A stretch of 64,000 nucleotides of DNA from Variovorax paradoxus B4 (GTDB taxonomy: Bacteria > Pseudomonadota > Gammaproteobacteria > Burkholderiales > Burkholderiaceae_C), in assembly GCF_000463015.1 (NCBI RefSeq), contig NC_022247.1:4712001-4776000 (forward strand). The letters run 5' to 3'. Positions 44,336 through 53,930 of the stretch are shown here, in pieces. The position numbers and the translations under genes were made by a program. The notes beneath the pieces were generated by a model. It had not been told where the DNA came from, did no database searches, and was given only the letters and a program-made list of their open reading frames with translations. Position 1 is the first letter of the stretch, and each line of letters opens with the position of its first letter.

Positions 44336-45210
44336 TGGACCTCGACCTGGTGCTCATCACCGGCATGTCGGGCTCGGGCAAGTCGGTGGCGCTGCATGCG
44401 CTGGAAGACGCCGGCTACTACTGCGTCGACAACCTGCCGCCCGAACTGCTGACGGCTTTCATCGCGCTGCAGCACGAGCAGCAGGCCACGCGCGTCGCCA
44501 TTGCCATGGACGTGCGCAGCGGCGTGTCGCTGCCGATCGTTCCGCAGCAGCTCGAGGCCTTGCGGCAGGACGGCGTTTCGCTGCGCTCGCTTTTCCTCGA
44601 AGCGACCACCGACGCATTGCTGCGGCGCTATTCGGAAACCCGCCGGCGCCATCCGCTATCGCGCCAGGAGGGACGCAACGATGCGCCCGAACAGGAGCGC
44701 GTGCTGGTGCAGGCCATCGAACTCGAGCGCGAGCTGCTGGCCGACCTGCGCGACGGCGCCGACGTGATCGACACCAGCCTCATACGGCCGGCCCAGCTGC
44801 AGAGCTACATCAAGGCGCTGATCTCCGCGCCGCAGAGCGCATTGACGCTGGTGTTCGAATCCTTCGCCTTCAAGCGCGGCGTGCCGCTGGACGCCGACTA
44901 CGTGTTCGACGTGCGCATGCTGCCCAATCCGCACTACGTGCCCGCGCTGCGGCCGCTCACGGGCCGCGATGCGCAGGTGGTCGAATGGCTGCGCGAACAC
45001 GACGACGTCGCGCGCATGTACGACGACATCGAGCAGTTCCTCTCGCGCTGGCTCGACGCCCTGGCGCGGGACCATCGCAGCTATGTGACCGTGGCCATCG
45101 GCTGCACGGGCGGCCAGCACCGCTCGGTGTTCCTGGTCGAGCAACTCGCGCGGGCGTTCGGAACCCGCTGGGTCGCCCTCAAGCGCCACCGCGAACTCGA
45201 CGCGGGCTGA
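44332..45210 (+). CDS. rapZ: RapZ family RNase adapter / nucleotide-binding protein
   Basis: 292 residues. Walker A is [13 protein letters not shown] near the N-terminus, DNLPPELL and the C-terminal [19 protein letters not shown] are family signatures. In E. coli RapZ directs RNase E to the GlmZ sRNA and controls amino-sugar synthesis. Outside enterobacteria its partners are less clear. No ptsN gene adjoins it here; the gene is instead coupled to recN. Confidence 0.94.
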   Translation: MMDLDLVLITGMSGSGKSVALHALEDAGYYCVDNLPPELLTAFIALQHEQQATRVAIAMDVRSGVSLPIVPQQLEALRQDGVSLRSLFLEATTDALLRRYSETRRRHPLSRQEGRNDAPEQERVLVQAIELERELLADLRDGADVIDTSLIRPAQLQSYIKALISAPQSALTLVFESFAFKRGVPLDADYVFDVRMLPNPHYVPALRPLTGRDAQVVEWLREHDDVARMYDDIEQFLSRWLDALARDHRSYVTVAIGCTGGQHRSVFLVEQLARAFGTRWVALKRHRELDAG

Positions 45211-45225
45211 GTCCGCCCCTCCCGG

Positions 45226-46311
45226 CTAGCCCGCGCTACTGCTCTCCAGCAGCTTGCGCATCGGTGCCGGCAACCCCAGGCGGCCCCACTCTTCGGCATC
45301 CACCCAGCGCGCGGCATCGCCCTGCGGCTGGCTGCCTTGGAGCATCACCGGGTGAAGGTGCAGGTCCTTGTGGGTCAGCACATGCACGAAGGGCGGCAGA
45401 TCCTGTGCGTCGGCCAGCGCCGCCGGCGGCAGCGCGGCCAGCAGGTCTTCGCGGCTCTCGAACACGGGCAGGCAGTAGAGCCCGGCCCAGATGCCCTTTG
45501 CCGGCCGTTTTTCCAGCCAGACACGGCCTTGCGCGTCGCGCGCGAGCAGCGCCCAGAGCGACTGCGCGCTGCGCTTCAGCTTGCGGGTCTTGACGGGATA
45601 GCGTTCCGGCTGGCCCTCGCGCAGCCCCACGCATGTCTTGTCCAGCGGACAGATCATGCAGCTCGGCTTGCGCGGCAGGCAGACCGTGGCGCCCAGGTCC
45701 ATCACTCCTTGCGTGTAGCTCGCGATGGCTTCTTTCTGCTCGGCCGGCGGAAGCAGCTGCGTGGCCCGGTCCCACAGCGCGCGCTCCTGTGCCGACGAGG
45801 ACATGTCGCCGCCAAAGCCGAGGACGCGCGTCAGCACGCGCTTGACGTTGCCGTCGAGAATTGCGACCCGCTCTCCGAAGCAGAAGGCCGCGATCGCCGC
45901 GGAGGTGGAACGGCCGATGCCGGGCAAAGTCTCGAGCTCGGCGGCCGTGCGCGGAAATTCGCCGCCGAAACGTGCCACCACCTCCTGCGCACAACGGTGC
46001 ATGTTGCGGGCGCGGCTGTAGTAGCCGAGGCCGCTCCAGAGGCCGAAAACCTCGTCCTCGGTGCCGTCGGCCAAGGCCCGCACGGTCGGAAAGCGTTCGA
46101 GAAAGCGCGCAAAGTACCCGAGCACGGTCGAAACCTGGGTCTGCTGGAGCATGACCTCCGACAGCCACACGCGATAGGGATCCCGCGTGTTCTGCCACGG
46201 CAGCTCGCTGCGTCCGTGGCTGCGCTGCCAGGCCACGATGCGCCCGGCGAAATCGGCCGGCGCCTGCGACTCCACGGCCGCAGCCGGCACCGGACGATCA
46301 GGCCGCCGCAC
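45226..46311 (-). CDS. mutY: A/G-specific adenine glycosylase MutY
   Basis: 361 residues from GTG 46311, which overlaps the upstream stop; other in-frame GTG codons follow within 40 bases, so the start is uncertain. Helix-hairpin-helix LPGIGRSTSAAIAAF with catalytic Asp in FGERVAILDGNVKRVL, a [4Fe-4S] cluster (Cys in CLPRKPSCMICPLDKTC) and a C-terminal NUDIX-like domain are present. It removes A opposite 8-oxoguanine and complements MutM, encoded nearby. Confidence 0.94.
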   Translation of the reverse strand: MRRPDRPVPAAAVESQAPADFAGRIVAWQRSHGRSELPWQNTRDPYRVWLSEVMLQQTQVSTVLGYFARFLERFPTVRALADGTEDEVFGLWSGLGYYSRARNMHRCAQEVVARFGGEFPRTAAELETLPGIGRSTSAAIAAFCFGERVAILDGNVKRVLTRVLGFGGDMSSSAQERALWDRATQLLPPAEQKEAIASYTQGVMDLGATVCLPRKPSCMICPLDKTCVGLREGQPERYPVKTRKLKRSAQSLWALLARDAQGRVWLEKRPAKGIWAGLYCLPVFESREDLLAALPPAALADAQDLPPFVHVLTHKDLHLHPVMLQGSQPQGDAARWVDAEEWGRLGLPAPMRKLLESSSAG

Positions 46312-48262
46312 GCAGCTCGCCGACGGCGGCAGCGGCTGCCGGCCTCCCCTGTTGCGCGATGGCCGAGGTGAATTCATGGAGCCGAAGGTACAGCTCGGCC
46401 AGGCTGCTCTCTTGCTGGGCAAGTTCGAGCAGGCGTTCGTCGAGGTTGCCGGCCGCATTCTGGATGCGCTCGATCGCCTCGATGCGCTTGCTGAAATTGC
46501 GGCGGCGCTCCTTCAGCTGGGCATCGATCTGGGCGCTCGCGCCCTTGCTCCAGCGCTCGACCTCGGTCATTGCGGCTTCGTTGACCAGCCGCAGGCGGCT
46601 CGCGAGCGCCCGCACCAGCTTGTCGCAGAAGTCCGCCTGCGCCAGCTTCAGCAGATTGCCGACACCCAGGTAGTGAATGTGGCTGCGCTCGATCTGGCTG
46701 AGCTCCTGCTCGAAGCTCGTCAGGTCAGGCTCGGCGGGCGCCTGAAGGGTAAAGCCCTGCTCCGCGTTGAGCTGGCGGAAAGTGGCGTGCAGCATCGACT
46801 GGATCTCGGCCGTCGTCGCCTGCACTTCGCGCAAGTTGTTGCGCAGCGAGTCGAAGGTTTCGCCGTACACCTTGCGCACGTTGAACTTGACGCCCGGGCG
46901 CTTGAGTGCAGCCGAAAGCCGCACCATGTCTTCCTTGAGCGCGGTGCGGCCGAGCACGGCGTACACCTCGCGCAGCAGCTTGCCCTGCACGGAACGCAGC
47001 GCGAGGATGCGCGTGTTGCTGCCCTCGAATTCGGTCTGCTCCTGGTCGATGCGCGCGCGCATGTGGCGAATGACCGACACGTTCTTGCCGCGCAATCCCT
47101 GCAGCTCGAGCGCCTGCTCCGACAGGTCGCGCTGGCGGACCTTCAGGATGCGCTCGGCCTCGGTCCGCAATGCCACCATGCCGGCGTCCACCGCGAGCCG
47201 CAGCATGGTTTCGCGCTTGCCCAGCACGCCTTCCGCGAGCAGCGCTTCGAAAGCCGGCAGCCGGCTGGCGTCGAGCAGCCGCGCATCGCGCTGGATCTTT
47301 GCCTGCAGGCCCTTCTGCGCCGAAACCGGCAGCACCTGCGCCAGCGGAACCTCGAGGAACTTGGCCGCGACCTCGCGCTGGCGTTCGATCTGAAGCTCGA
47401 TCTGCGCCGGCGTGCTCAGCGAGTCCCACATGGTGTCGATCTTGTTGAGCACCACGAAGCGCGTGTCGCTGCCTTCACTCTCGGTGACCAGGTGCTCGCG
47501 CCAGATGGACAGATCGGAACGCGTCACGCCGGTTTCGGCGCCCAGGATGAAGACGACAGCGTGCGCCTGCGGGATCAGGCTCACCGTGAGCTCGGGCTCG
47601 GCGCCGATGGCGTTCAGGCCCGGGGTATCGAGAATCACCAGCCCCTGCTCCAGCAACGGATGCGGCATGTTCAGGATGGCATGGCGCCAGCGCGGAATCT
47701 CGACCCGGCCTTCGGCGTCCTGCACGGGATTGTCGTCCGGCGTCTCTTCGTTCCAGAAGCCCAGCGCGTGCGCCTCGTCCTTGCTGACCCAGCGCACTTC
47801 GGCCACCTTGCTCATGGCCTGAGCCAATTGGTCGGCATTGCCCACATCGATCGCGATTTCGGTCCAACGCGTGGCCTTTTCGCGCCAATGCGTGAGCGAG
47901 TGGGGCTCCAGGCGGGTTTCGATCGGCAGCAGCCGCAGCTTCGGCGATACCGCGGCGTCGTAGCCCAGCTCGGTCGGGCACATCGTGGTGCGCCCGGCGC
48001 TGGCCGGCATGATGCGCCGCCCGTAGGCCGCGAAGAAGATCGCGTTGATGAGCTCCGACTTGCCGCGCGAGAACTCCGCCACGAAGGCCACCATGACCTT
48101 GCTGGTACGAATCTGCAGCTCGAGGCCGCGCAGGCGCTCGGCCACCGCCTGGTCGAGCAGCTCGTTCTCGGTCAGCCAGCGGGACAGCCACTGGAGGCGG
48201 TGCGCGAAATTGCTTCGCCAGGCACCGTGCTGATCGAGTTGTTGATTGAAAGAGCGGCTCAA
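46298..48262 (-). CDS. Dynamin-like GTPase
   Basis: 654 residues. G1 is VAEFSRGKSELINAIF (61-76 region), G3 DTPGLN and G4 NKID are intact. The rest is long helical, with likely coiled coils at about 360-430 and 470-620, matching bacterial dynamin-like proteins, which bind and remodel membranes. No membrane-spanning helix is apparent. The gene lies between mutM and mutY and overlaps mutY by 14 bases, an arrangement that I recall as usual in this group, so it is treated as a chromosomal resident, not a mobile one. Confidence 0.88.
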   Translation of the reverse strand: MSRSFNQQLDQHGAWRSNFAHRLQWLSRWLTENELLDQAVAERLRGLELQIRTSKVMVAFVAEFSRGKSELINAIFFAAYGRRIMPASAGRTTMCPTELGYDAAVSPKLRLLPIETRLEPHSLTHWREKATRWTEIAIDVGNADQLAQAMSKVAEVRWVSKDEAHALGFWNEETPDDNPVQDAEGRVEIPRWRHAILNMPHPLLEQGLVILDTPGLNAIGAEPELTVSLIPQAHAVVFILGAETGVTRSDLSIWREHLVTESEGSDTRFVVLNKIDTMWDSLSTPAQIELQIERQREVAAKFLEVPLAQVLPVSAQKGLQAKIQRDARLLDASRLPAFEALLAEGVLGKRETMLRLAVDAGMVALRTEAERILKVRQRDLSEQALELQGLRGKNVSVIRHMRARIDQEQTEFEGSNTRILALRSVQGKLLREVYAVLGRTALKEDMVRLSAALKRPGVKFNVRKVYGETFDSLRNNLREVQATTAEIQSMLHATFRQLNAEQGFTLQAPAEPDLTSFEQELSQIERSHIHYLGVGNLLKLAQADFCDKLVRALASRLRLVNEAAMTEVERWSKGASAQIDAQLKERRRNFSKRIEAIERIQNAAGNLDERLLELAQQESSLAELYLRLHEFTSAIAQQGRPAAAAAVGELRAAA

Positions 48263-48351
48263 GGGGAATATGTAAGAAATAACTTACAAATATAGCATTG
48301 CAAACTGGAGCACAACCGATTGCAGGATATTCGAACGCGGAGACTACGACA

Positions 48352-49164
48352 CTATTTTTGACAATTCGGGCAATAGTAAGTGGAACGCTGCCCTTGGCGC
48401 AGTTGCCGGATCGGCGTTGCGCAGACCCGACAGGGTTCGCCAGCCCGGCCGTAGACCGTGGCTTCGAGCTGGAAATAGCCGTTCTGCCCGTCCACGTTGG
48501 AAAAGTCGCGCAGCGTGCTGCCGCCCTTCTCGACCGCCCTTGCAAGGATTTCGCGCACGGCCGCATGAAGCCTGGCCGCCCTCGGCCGGCTGATGCGCGC
48601 GGCCGAAAGCGTGGGTCGGATGCCCGCCTGGAACAGCGCCTCCGACGCGTAGATGTTTCCCACCCCCACCACCACGTCGCCCGCGAGCAGCACCTGCTTC
48701 ACCGCCGTCCGGCGCTTGCGAAGGCCGGCGTGAAACGCATCCAGATCGAAGGCATCGCCCAGCGGCTCCATCCCCAGGCCGCCGAGCAGCTTGACGGCCC
48801 ACGGCGCGGCCTCGTCCTCCACGTAGACCACGGCGCCGAAGCGGCGCGGATCGTTCAGCCGCAGCGTACCGAGTTCGGTCACGAGATCGAAATGATCGTG
48901 AACGCCCGGCGGGGGAAGCAACGCATCGAAGCGCAGGCTGCCCGACATGCCCAGGTGCAGCAGCAGCAGGCCGCGATCGAGGTCGATCAGCAGGTACTTT
49001 CCGCGCCGCCGCACCTGCAGCACCCGGCGACCGACCAGCGTCTCGGGCGCGACCATCAGCGCCCACCGCAACGGTTTGCCGATGCGAACCGCATCGATGC
49101 GTGCACCGGCAATGCGTTCGGCAAAACCGCGCCGCGTCACTTCGACTTCGGGAAGCTCAGGCAT
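48352..49164 (-). CDS. mutM: Formamidopyrimidine-DNA glycosylase MutM
   Basis: 270 residues from ATG 49164, so that the mature protein begins PELPEVE with the catalytic Pro2 and Glu3; an upstream start would destroy this. The C-terminal zinc finger has four Cys (CRVC ... CPNC), and the H2TH region [10 protein letters not shown] is present. It excises 8-oxoguanine and formamidopyrimidines. Confidence 0.97.
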   Translation of the reverse strand: MPELPEVEVTRRGFAERIAGARIDAVRIGKPLRWALMVAPETLVGRRVLQVRRRGKYLLIDLDRGLLLLHLGMSGSLRFDALLPPPGVHDHFDLVTELGTLRLNDPRRFGAVVYVEDEAAPWAVKLLGGLGMEPLGDAFDLDAFHAGLRKRRTAVKQVLLAGDVVVGVGNIYASEALFQAGIRPTLSAARISRPRAARLHAAVREILARAVEKGGSTLRDFSNVDGQNGYFQLEATVYGRAGEPCRVCATPIRQLRQGQRSTYYCPNCQK

Positions 49165-49235
49165 GAAATAAAAACTCCGGGCTGAGACGAAGCCCCACAC
49201 GATGCTCGCTCAAAAGCTTGGATTATTATGGTTCG

Positions 49236-51080
49236 ATGATTCCATCGCTCCGCCGACACCGCCTTGCGGCGGCCGCGTCTCTCATGTTGCTGGCTTGTGC
49301 CGCTCAGGCGCAAACCTCCGATCCCGCCGCGCCCAAGAGCCCGGCACCCATCATCGAACGGCCGGCGCCATCCCGGCCGGGCACGAGGCCGGCAACGGTG
49401 CCGGCGGCCGCCGCGAAGCCGGCCAGCGAACCGGACGCGCGGCCCTCGGCGCTCACCTCCGAGCTGTTCTACGAAATCCTGATGGGCGAGATGACCGCGC
49501 GCTCCGGCGACCCCGGATCGGGCTATGCGCTGGTGCTCGACGCGGCCCGGCGGCTGCGCGACGGCAAGCTGTTCCAGCGCGCGGTCGAGATCGCCCTGCA
49601 GTCGCGCTCCGGCGACGCAGCGCTCGCGGCCTCCCGCGCATGGCAGGAGACGCTGCCCAACTCGCGCGATGCTCGGCGCATCGAGCTGCAGATACTGATT
49701 GCGCTCAACCGCATTGGCGAAACGGTCGAGCCGCTGCGGGCCGAAATCGCCGCCACGCCGCAGATCGAAAAGCCGATGCTGATGGCGGTGATCACGCGCA
49801 ACTACTCGCGCGCCTCCGACAAGAAGCAGGCCGCCTCGGTGGTCGAGCAGGCATTGGTCGACGAGCTCAAGAGCCCGGCGACCGGCGCACTGGCCTGGGC
49901 CACGGTCGGCCGCATGCGCCTGAACGCCGGCGACACCTCCGGCGCCCTGGACGCCGCATTCAAGGGCCAGCAGATCGACCCCGCTTCCGACGCGCCGGCC
50001 GCACTGGCGCTCGAGATGATCGACCCCGGCCAGCCGCTCGCGGAACCGATCGTCACGCGCTACCTGGCCAACAACCCCAAGGCGCCGCCCGACCTGCGCA
50101 TCGCCTACGCGCGCGTGCTGGTCGAAAACCGCCGCTATGCGGATTCCACCGCGCAACTGCAGGCGCTCACCGCGGCGCGGCCCGAACTGGCCGAGCCCTG
50201 GCTGCTGCTCGGCAGCCTGCAGGCGCAGGCCCGGCAGGACGCGGCGGCCGAAACATCGCTCAAGCGCTACATCGACCTGTCGGCCAACCAGAAAGACCCG
50301 GACGATCGCCAGCGCGGCACCACGCAGGCGTATCTCGTTCTTTCGCAACTGGCGGAGCGCCGCAAGGACTTCACGGCCGCGGAGCGCTGGCTCGCACGCG
50401 TCGACAGCACCGACGACCTCGTCGTTGCGCAGACGCGCCGCGCAGGTCTCCTGGCGCGCCAGGGCAAGCTGCCCCAGGCGCGTGAACTCGTGCGCGGCCT
50501 GCCCGAGCGCACGCCCGAAGACAAGAAGCAGAAATTCCTCGCCGAAGTGCAGCTGCTGCGCGACGCCAAGCAATACCAGGCGGCCTACGACATGCTGACG
50601 CAGGCTTCCGCCGCCGCCCCGAACGACAGCGACCTGGTCTATGACCAGGCGATGGTGGCCGAAAAGCTCAACCGCCTCGACGAAATGGAGCGGCTCCTGC
50701 GCAGGCTGATCGAACTCAAGCCCGAGAACCAGAACGCGTACAACGCGCTCGGCTACTCCTTCGCCGATCGCAAGATCCGCCTCGACGAGGCGCGAACGCT
50801 GATCCAGAAAGCCGTGCAGCTGGCCCCCGAAGATCCCTTCATTGCGGACAGCCTGGGCTGGGTGGAATTCCGGCTGGGCAACACGACCGAGGCCATCCGC
50901 ATCCTCGAGGCGGCCTACAAGACCCGGCCCGATCCGGAAATCGGCGCGCATTTCGGTGAAGTGCTCTGGGCAACCGGCCAGAAGGACCGCGCGGTCACGA
51001 TCTGGAAGGAAGCCCTTCTGAGCGACGCCGAGAACGAGACCTTGCAGGAAACGCTCAAGCGCCTGCGGGTCAAGCCGTGA
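49236..51080 (+). CDS. Exported tetratricopeptide repeat protein
   Basis: 614 residues from ATG 49236 (MIPSLRRHRL) with a signal peptide cleaved after about AQAQ (26). A Pro/Ala-rich linker (about 30-75) is followed by many TPR-like helix pairs, the clearest near the C-terminus (residues about 440-610, with ENQNAYNALGYSFADRKIRL and PFIADSLGWVEFRLGN). It is coupled to lolB by a four-base overlap and so probably belongs to periplasmic envelope biogenesis. Exact role unknown. Confidence 0.88.
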   Translation: MIPSLRRHRLAAAASLMLLACAAQAQTSDPAAPKSPAPIIERPAPSRPGTRPATVPAAAAKPASEPDARPSALTSELFYEILMGEMTARSGDPGSGYALVLDAARRLRDGKLFQRAVEIALQSRSGDAALAASRAWQETLPNSRDARRIELQILIALNRIGETVEPLRAEIAATPQIEKPMLMAVITRNYSRASDKKQAASVVEQALVDELKSPATGALAWATVGRMRLNAGDTSGALDAAFKGQQIDPASDAPAALALEMIDPGQPLAEPIVTRYLANNPKAPPDLRIAYARVLVENRRYADSTAQLQALTAARPELAEPWLLLGSLQAQARQDAAAETSLKRYIDLSANQKDPDDRQRGTTQAYLVLSQLAERRKDFTAAERWLARVDSTDDLVVAQTRRAGLLARQGKLPQARELVRGLPERTPEDKKQKFLAEVQLLRDAKQYQAAYDMLTQASAAAPNDSDLVYDQAMVAEKLNRLDEMERLLRRLIELKPENQNAYNALGYSFADRKIRLDEARTLIQKAVQLAPEDPFIADSLGWVEFRLGNTTEAIRILEAAYKTRPDPEIGAHFGEVLWATGQKDRAVTIWKEALLSDAENETLQETLKRLRVKP

Positions 51081-51601
51081 ACATGCTCGCCTCCGGGCAT
51101 GCCGGCGGCAGCCGCCGCGCCCTTCTGGTTGCGGGCGGGGCTGCTCTTCTCTCGATCGCGGGCTGCGCCCAATTGACGGGAGGATCCTCCGCGCCAAGGA
51201 GTTCGGACAGCTGGAGCGGCCGCATGTCGCTGCGCATCGACAGCCAGCCGGTGCAGACCTTCTCCGCACTGTTCGAACTGCGTGGTTCCCCCGAGGCGGG
51301 CGAGCTCTCGCTCACGAGCCCGATCGGCAGCACTCTGGCCCAGTTGCACTGGGCGCCCGGCGAGGCCCTGCTCAAGAATGGCAGCGATATCCGGCGCTTC
51401 GACTCGGTCGACGCATTGATCGAGGCCGCCACCGGTGCCGCCATACCCGTCGGCGCGCTCTTCGGCTGGCTCGCGGGCCGCAACGAACGCGTGCCCGGCT
51501 GGCGTCCCGATCTGGCGCAGGTCGCGAACGGCCGCCTGCAGGCCACCCGCGAAACTCCCGGCCCCACGGCGGACCTGCGCATCGTCTTCGAGCGGTCATG
51601 A
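51077..51601 (+). CDS. lolB: Outer-membrane lipoprotein receptor LolB
   Basis: 174 residues with GTG start at 51077 (ATG 51083 possible). Lipobox SIAGC with Cys30 marks a lipoprotein. The beta-rich body (WSGRMSLRIDSQPVQTFSAL) and conserved position before ispE fit LolB, the final receptor of the Lol pathway that inserts lipoproteins into the outer membrane. The twin Arg near residue 13-14 is part of the signal peptide. Confidence 0.9.
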   Translation: MNMLASGHAGGSRRALLVAGGAALLSIAGCAQLTGGSSAPRSSDSWSGRMSLRIDSQPVQTFSALFELRGSPEAGELSLTSPIGSTLAQLHWAPGEALLKNGSDIRRFDSVDALIEAATGAAIPVGALFGWLAGRNERVPGWRPDLAQVANGRLQATRETPGPTADLRIVFERS

Positions 51602-52488
51602 AGGCGATCTACGACCTTCCAGCACCGGCCAAGCTCAACCTCTTCCTGCACATCACCGGCCGGCGCGAAGACGGCTACCACCTGCTGCAGTCGGTCTTCA
51701 TGCTGATCGACTGGTGCGACACGCTCCACGTCGAGCTGCGTAGCGACGGCCAGCTCAGCCGCGAAGACCTGACGACCGAACTGCCGCCCGACGATCTCGT
51801 GCTGCGCGCGGCGCGGGCGCTCCAGGCGCATGCGGCGCCCGGCCAGGGCGCCCACATCGGCATTGCCAAGCAGGTGCCGGCGCAGGCCGGCATGGGCGGA
51901 GGCTCTTCGGATGCCGCCACATGCCTGCTGGCCCTGAACCGCCTGTGGAACCTGAACCTGCCGCTGTCGCGCCTGGCTGACATCGGCGTGAAACTGGGCG
52001 CCGACGTGCCGTTCTTCCTTGGCGGGCGCAATGCCTGGGTTGAGGGAATCGGCGAGAAAATCAGGCCCGTGGACATCCCGCCCGCACGGTTCGTGGTGGC
52101 CAAGCCACCCCAGGGACTCGATACCCGGCTAATTTTTTCTGCGCCCGACCTTCAACGCGCCACTCCTGTTGCTATAATCTCGGGCTTTGCTGCAGATAGC
52201 GAACAGCTTGAAGCTCCAAACCCCGAAAGCAGCGCTTTCAAGGTTTTCGACTTCGGCCACAACGACCTGCAGCCGGTTGCCCAGCGGCTTTGCCCCGCGG
52301 TCACCGACGCCATCGAATGGCTCGGTGCCCAAGGATTGAAAGCCCGGATGACCGGCTCCGGAAGTTCGGTTTTCGCGAAAATGCCGCAAGAGCCGCAGGA
52401 AGCGCAACTGGCCGAAGCCCCCAAGGGCTGGCAGGTTCGCCAATGCAGCAACCTGGCCGTTCATCCACTTTGGGGATGGGCGACCTGA
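51598..52488 (+). CDS. ispE: 4-diphosphocytidyl-2-C-methyl-D-erythritol kinase
   Basis: 296 residues. GHMP kinase motifs: PAPAKLNLFLHI at the N-terminus and VPAQAGMGGGSSDAATCLL for ATP binding. It catalyses the kinase step of the MEP isoprenoid pathway. It overlaps lolB by four bases. Inside the gene, TTCAAC (52151-52156) and TATAAT (52173-52178) with 16-bp spacing look like a promoter that could drive tRNA-Gln and prs. Confidence 0.96.
   Translation: MKAIYDLPAPAKLNLFLHITGRREDGYHLLQSVFMLIDWCDTLHVELRSDGQLSREDLTTELPPDDLVLRAARALQAHAAPGQGAHIGIAKQVPAQAGMGGGSSDAATCLLALNRLWNLNLPLSRLADIGVKLGADVPFFLGGRNAWVEGIGEKIRPVDIPPARFVVAKPPQGLDTRLIFSAPDLQRATPVAIISGFAADSEQLEAPNPESSAFKVFDFGHNDLQPVAQRLCPAVTDAIEWLGAQGLKARMTGSGSSVFAKMPQEPQEAQLAEAPKGWQVRQCSNLAVHPLWGWAT
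52151..52178 (+). promoter_or_regulatory. Candidate internal promoter within ispE
   Basis: TTCAAC, 16-bp spacer, TATAAT. The region around it is locally AT-richer than the rest of ispE. It lies 376 bp before tRNA-Gln. A transcription start mapping would decide. Confidence 0.45.
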
Positions 52489-52554
52489 AGATAATCGGAT
52501 CGTTATGGGTCCGATGCGACATATCGGTTTGTGGCGAAAGCCATCGACCCGTGT

Positions 52555-52631
52555 AGGGGAGTCGCCAAGCTGGTTAAGGCACTGGATTTTGATTCCAGCA
52601 TGCAAAGGTTCGAATCCTTTCTCCCCTGCCA
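52555..52631 (+). tRNA. tRNA-Gln (TTG)
   Basis: 77-nt cloverleaf with encoded CCA. Acceptor AGGGGAG/CTCCCCT, anticodon loop TTTTGAT (anticodon TTG) and T-loop TTCGAAT are visible. It begins 66 bp after ispE. Confidence 0.96.
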
Positions 52632-52634
52632 AAT

Positions 52635-52754
52635 CTTCAGGCTGCGGTCTAACCGCCCGCAGCGCTTCAGGCTGCGGTCTAACCGCCCGCAGCGCTTCAG
52701 GCTGCGGTCTAACTGCCCGCAGCGTTTTTCAAACTGCGGCCCAACGGCCGCAGT
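52635..52754 (+). repeat. Triplicated 30-bp hairpin repeat plus fourth hairpin, terminator cluster
   Basis: Three near-identical 30-bp units run from 52635 to 52724 (one base differs in the third). Each folds as GCTGCGG/CCGCAGC around nine bases, and the last is followed by five T (52725-52729), giving an intrinsic terminator. A fourth related hairpin, ACTGCGGC (52733-52740) with GCCGCAGT (52747-52754), follows and ends in a T-rich stretch. Confidence 0.85.
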
Positions 52755-52862
52755 GCTTCTTTTGCAGCCTGCCCGCTGCAATAATCGGTGGCCCATGGGT
52801 CGCCACGATTCAAACTCTTTGGCGGCTTCCTAAAAGCCAATTCGCACTGCCGGGACGCGCTC

Positions 52863-53834
52863 ATGCAGGCTAATCACCCTGATTTCATGGTTTTCACCGG
52901 CAACGCCAATCCTGGCCTGGCCGCAGAAATCGCGCACAACCTCGGTACCTCGCTGGGTGCCGCGCGCGTTGGACGCTTCTCCGACGGCGAAGTCACCGTC
53001 GAGATCAACCAGAACGTCCGGGCGCGCGACGTGTTCGTGGTGCAGTCGACCTGCGCTCCGACCAACGAAAACCTGATGGAGCTGCTCATCATGGTCGACG
53101 CGCTCAAGCGCGCTTCGGCCGAGCGGATCAGCGCGGTGATTCCCTACTACGGCTATGCCCGCCAGGACCGCCGCCCGCGTTCGAGCCGCGTGCCGATCTC
53201 GGCCAAGGTGGTGGCCAACCTGCTGGAAACCGTGGGCGTCGAGCGCGTGCTCACGATGGACCTTCACGCCGACCAGATCCAGGGCTTCTTCGACATTCCG
53301 GTCGACAACATCTATGCGTCGCCGGTGCTGCTGGGCGATCTGCGCCAGAAGAACTACGAAGACCTGATCGTGGTCTCGCCCGACGTCGGCGGCGTGGTGC
53401 GCGCCCGTGCGCTGGCCAAGCAGCTGAACTGCGACCTCGCCATCATCGACAAGCGCCGCCCGAAGGCCAACGTGAGCGAGGTCATGAACGTGATCGGCGA
53501 AATCGACGGCCGCAACTGCGTGATCATGGACGACATGATCGACACCGCGGGCACGCTGGTGAAGGCGGCCGAAGTGCTCAAGGAGCGCGGTGCGAAAAGC
53601 GTCTACGCCTATTGCACGCACCCGATCTTCTCGGGCCCGGCCATCGAGCGCATCACCCACTCCGCGCTCGACGAAGTGGTCGTGACCAACACCATTCCCC
53701 TTTCCGACAGCGCCCTGGCGTGTGGAAAGGTTCGCCAGCTCTCCGTGGCACCGCTGATCGCCGAGACGATCCAGCGCATTGCCAAGGGCGAGTCGGTCAT
53801 GAGTTTGTTCTCGGACCAGGACAACCTGTTCTGA
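52863..53834 (+). CDS. prs: Ribose-phosphate pyrophosphokinase
   Basis: 323 residues from ATG 52863. PRPP synthase signatures include [25 protein letters not shown] residues 40-60, [10 protein letters not shown], the [11 protein letters not shown] segment and the PRPP loop [16 protein letters not shown]. It makes PRPP for nucleotide, His and Trp synthesis. It follows the tRNA-Gln terminator cluster, so a promoter should lie in the 110 bp after those hairpins, though I see no strong consensus. Confidence 0.97.
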   Translation: MQANHPDFMVFTGNANPGLAAEIAHNLGTSLGAARVGRFSDGEVTVEINQNVRARDVFVVQSTCAPTNENLMELLIMVDALKRASAERISAVIPYYGYARQDRRPRSSRVPISAKVVANLLETVGVERVLTMDLHADQIQGFFDIPVDNIYASPVLLGDLRQKNYEDLIVVSPDVGGVVRARALAKQLNCDLAIIDKRRPKANVSEVMNVIGEIDGRNCVIMDDMIDTAGTLVKAAEVLKERGAKSVYAYCTHPIFSGPAIERITHSALDEVVVTNTIPLSDSALACGKVRQLSVAPLIAETIQRIAKGESVMSLFSDQDNLF

Positions 53835-53848
53835 TCTGGGCAAAAAGC

Positions 53849-53880
53849 GGGCGCCACCTTCCTCTTTCGGAATGGCGCCC
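53849..53880 (+). terminator. Hairpin between prs and rplY
   Basis: GGGCGCCA (53849-53856) pairs with TGGCGCCC (53873-53880) across a 16-base loop, followed by TTGTTG. The weak T-tract makes it a partial terminator or an rplY leader structure. Confidence 0.55.
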
Positions 53881-53930
53881 TTGTTGAACCGGAGTCGCAC
53901 TGGTCGCGGTGGACTCTCACAGGAGTTGTT

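Noticed and set aside
46298..48262. Dynamin-like GTPase as a mobile defence gene
   Set aside because: Composition equals that of the chromosome and the mutY-mutM setting appears vertical; no mobile genes nearby.
52635..52724. Regular 30-bp repeats considered as a small CRISPR array
   Set aside because: Units are directly adjacent without spacers, form terminator hairpins and end with a T-run; no cas gene is present.
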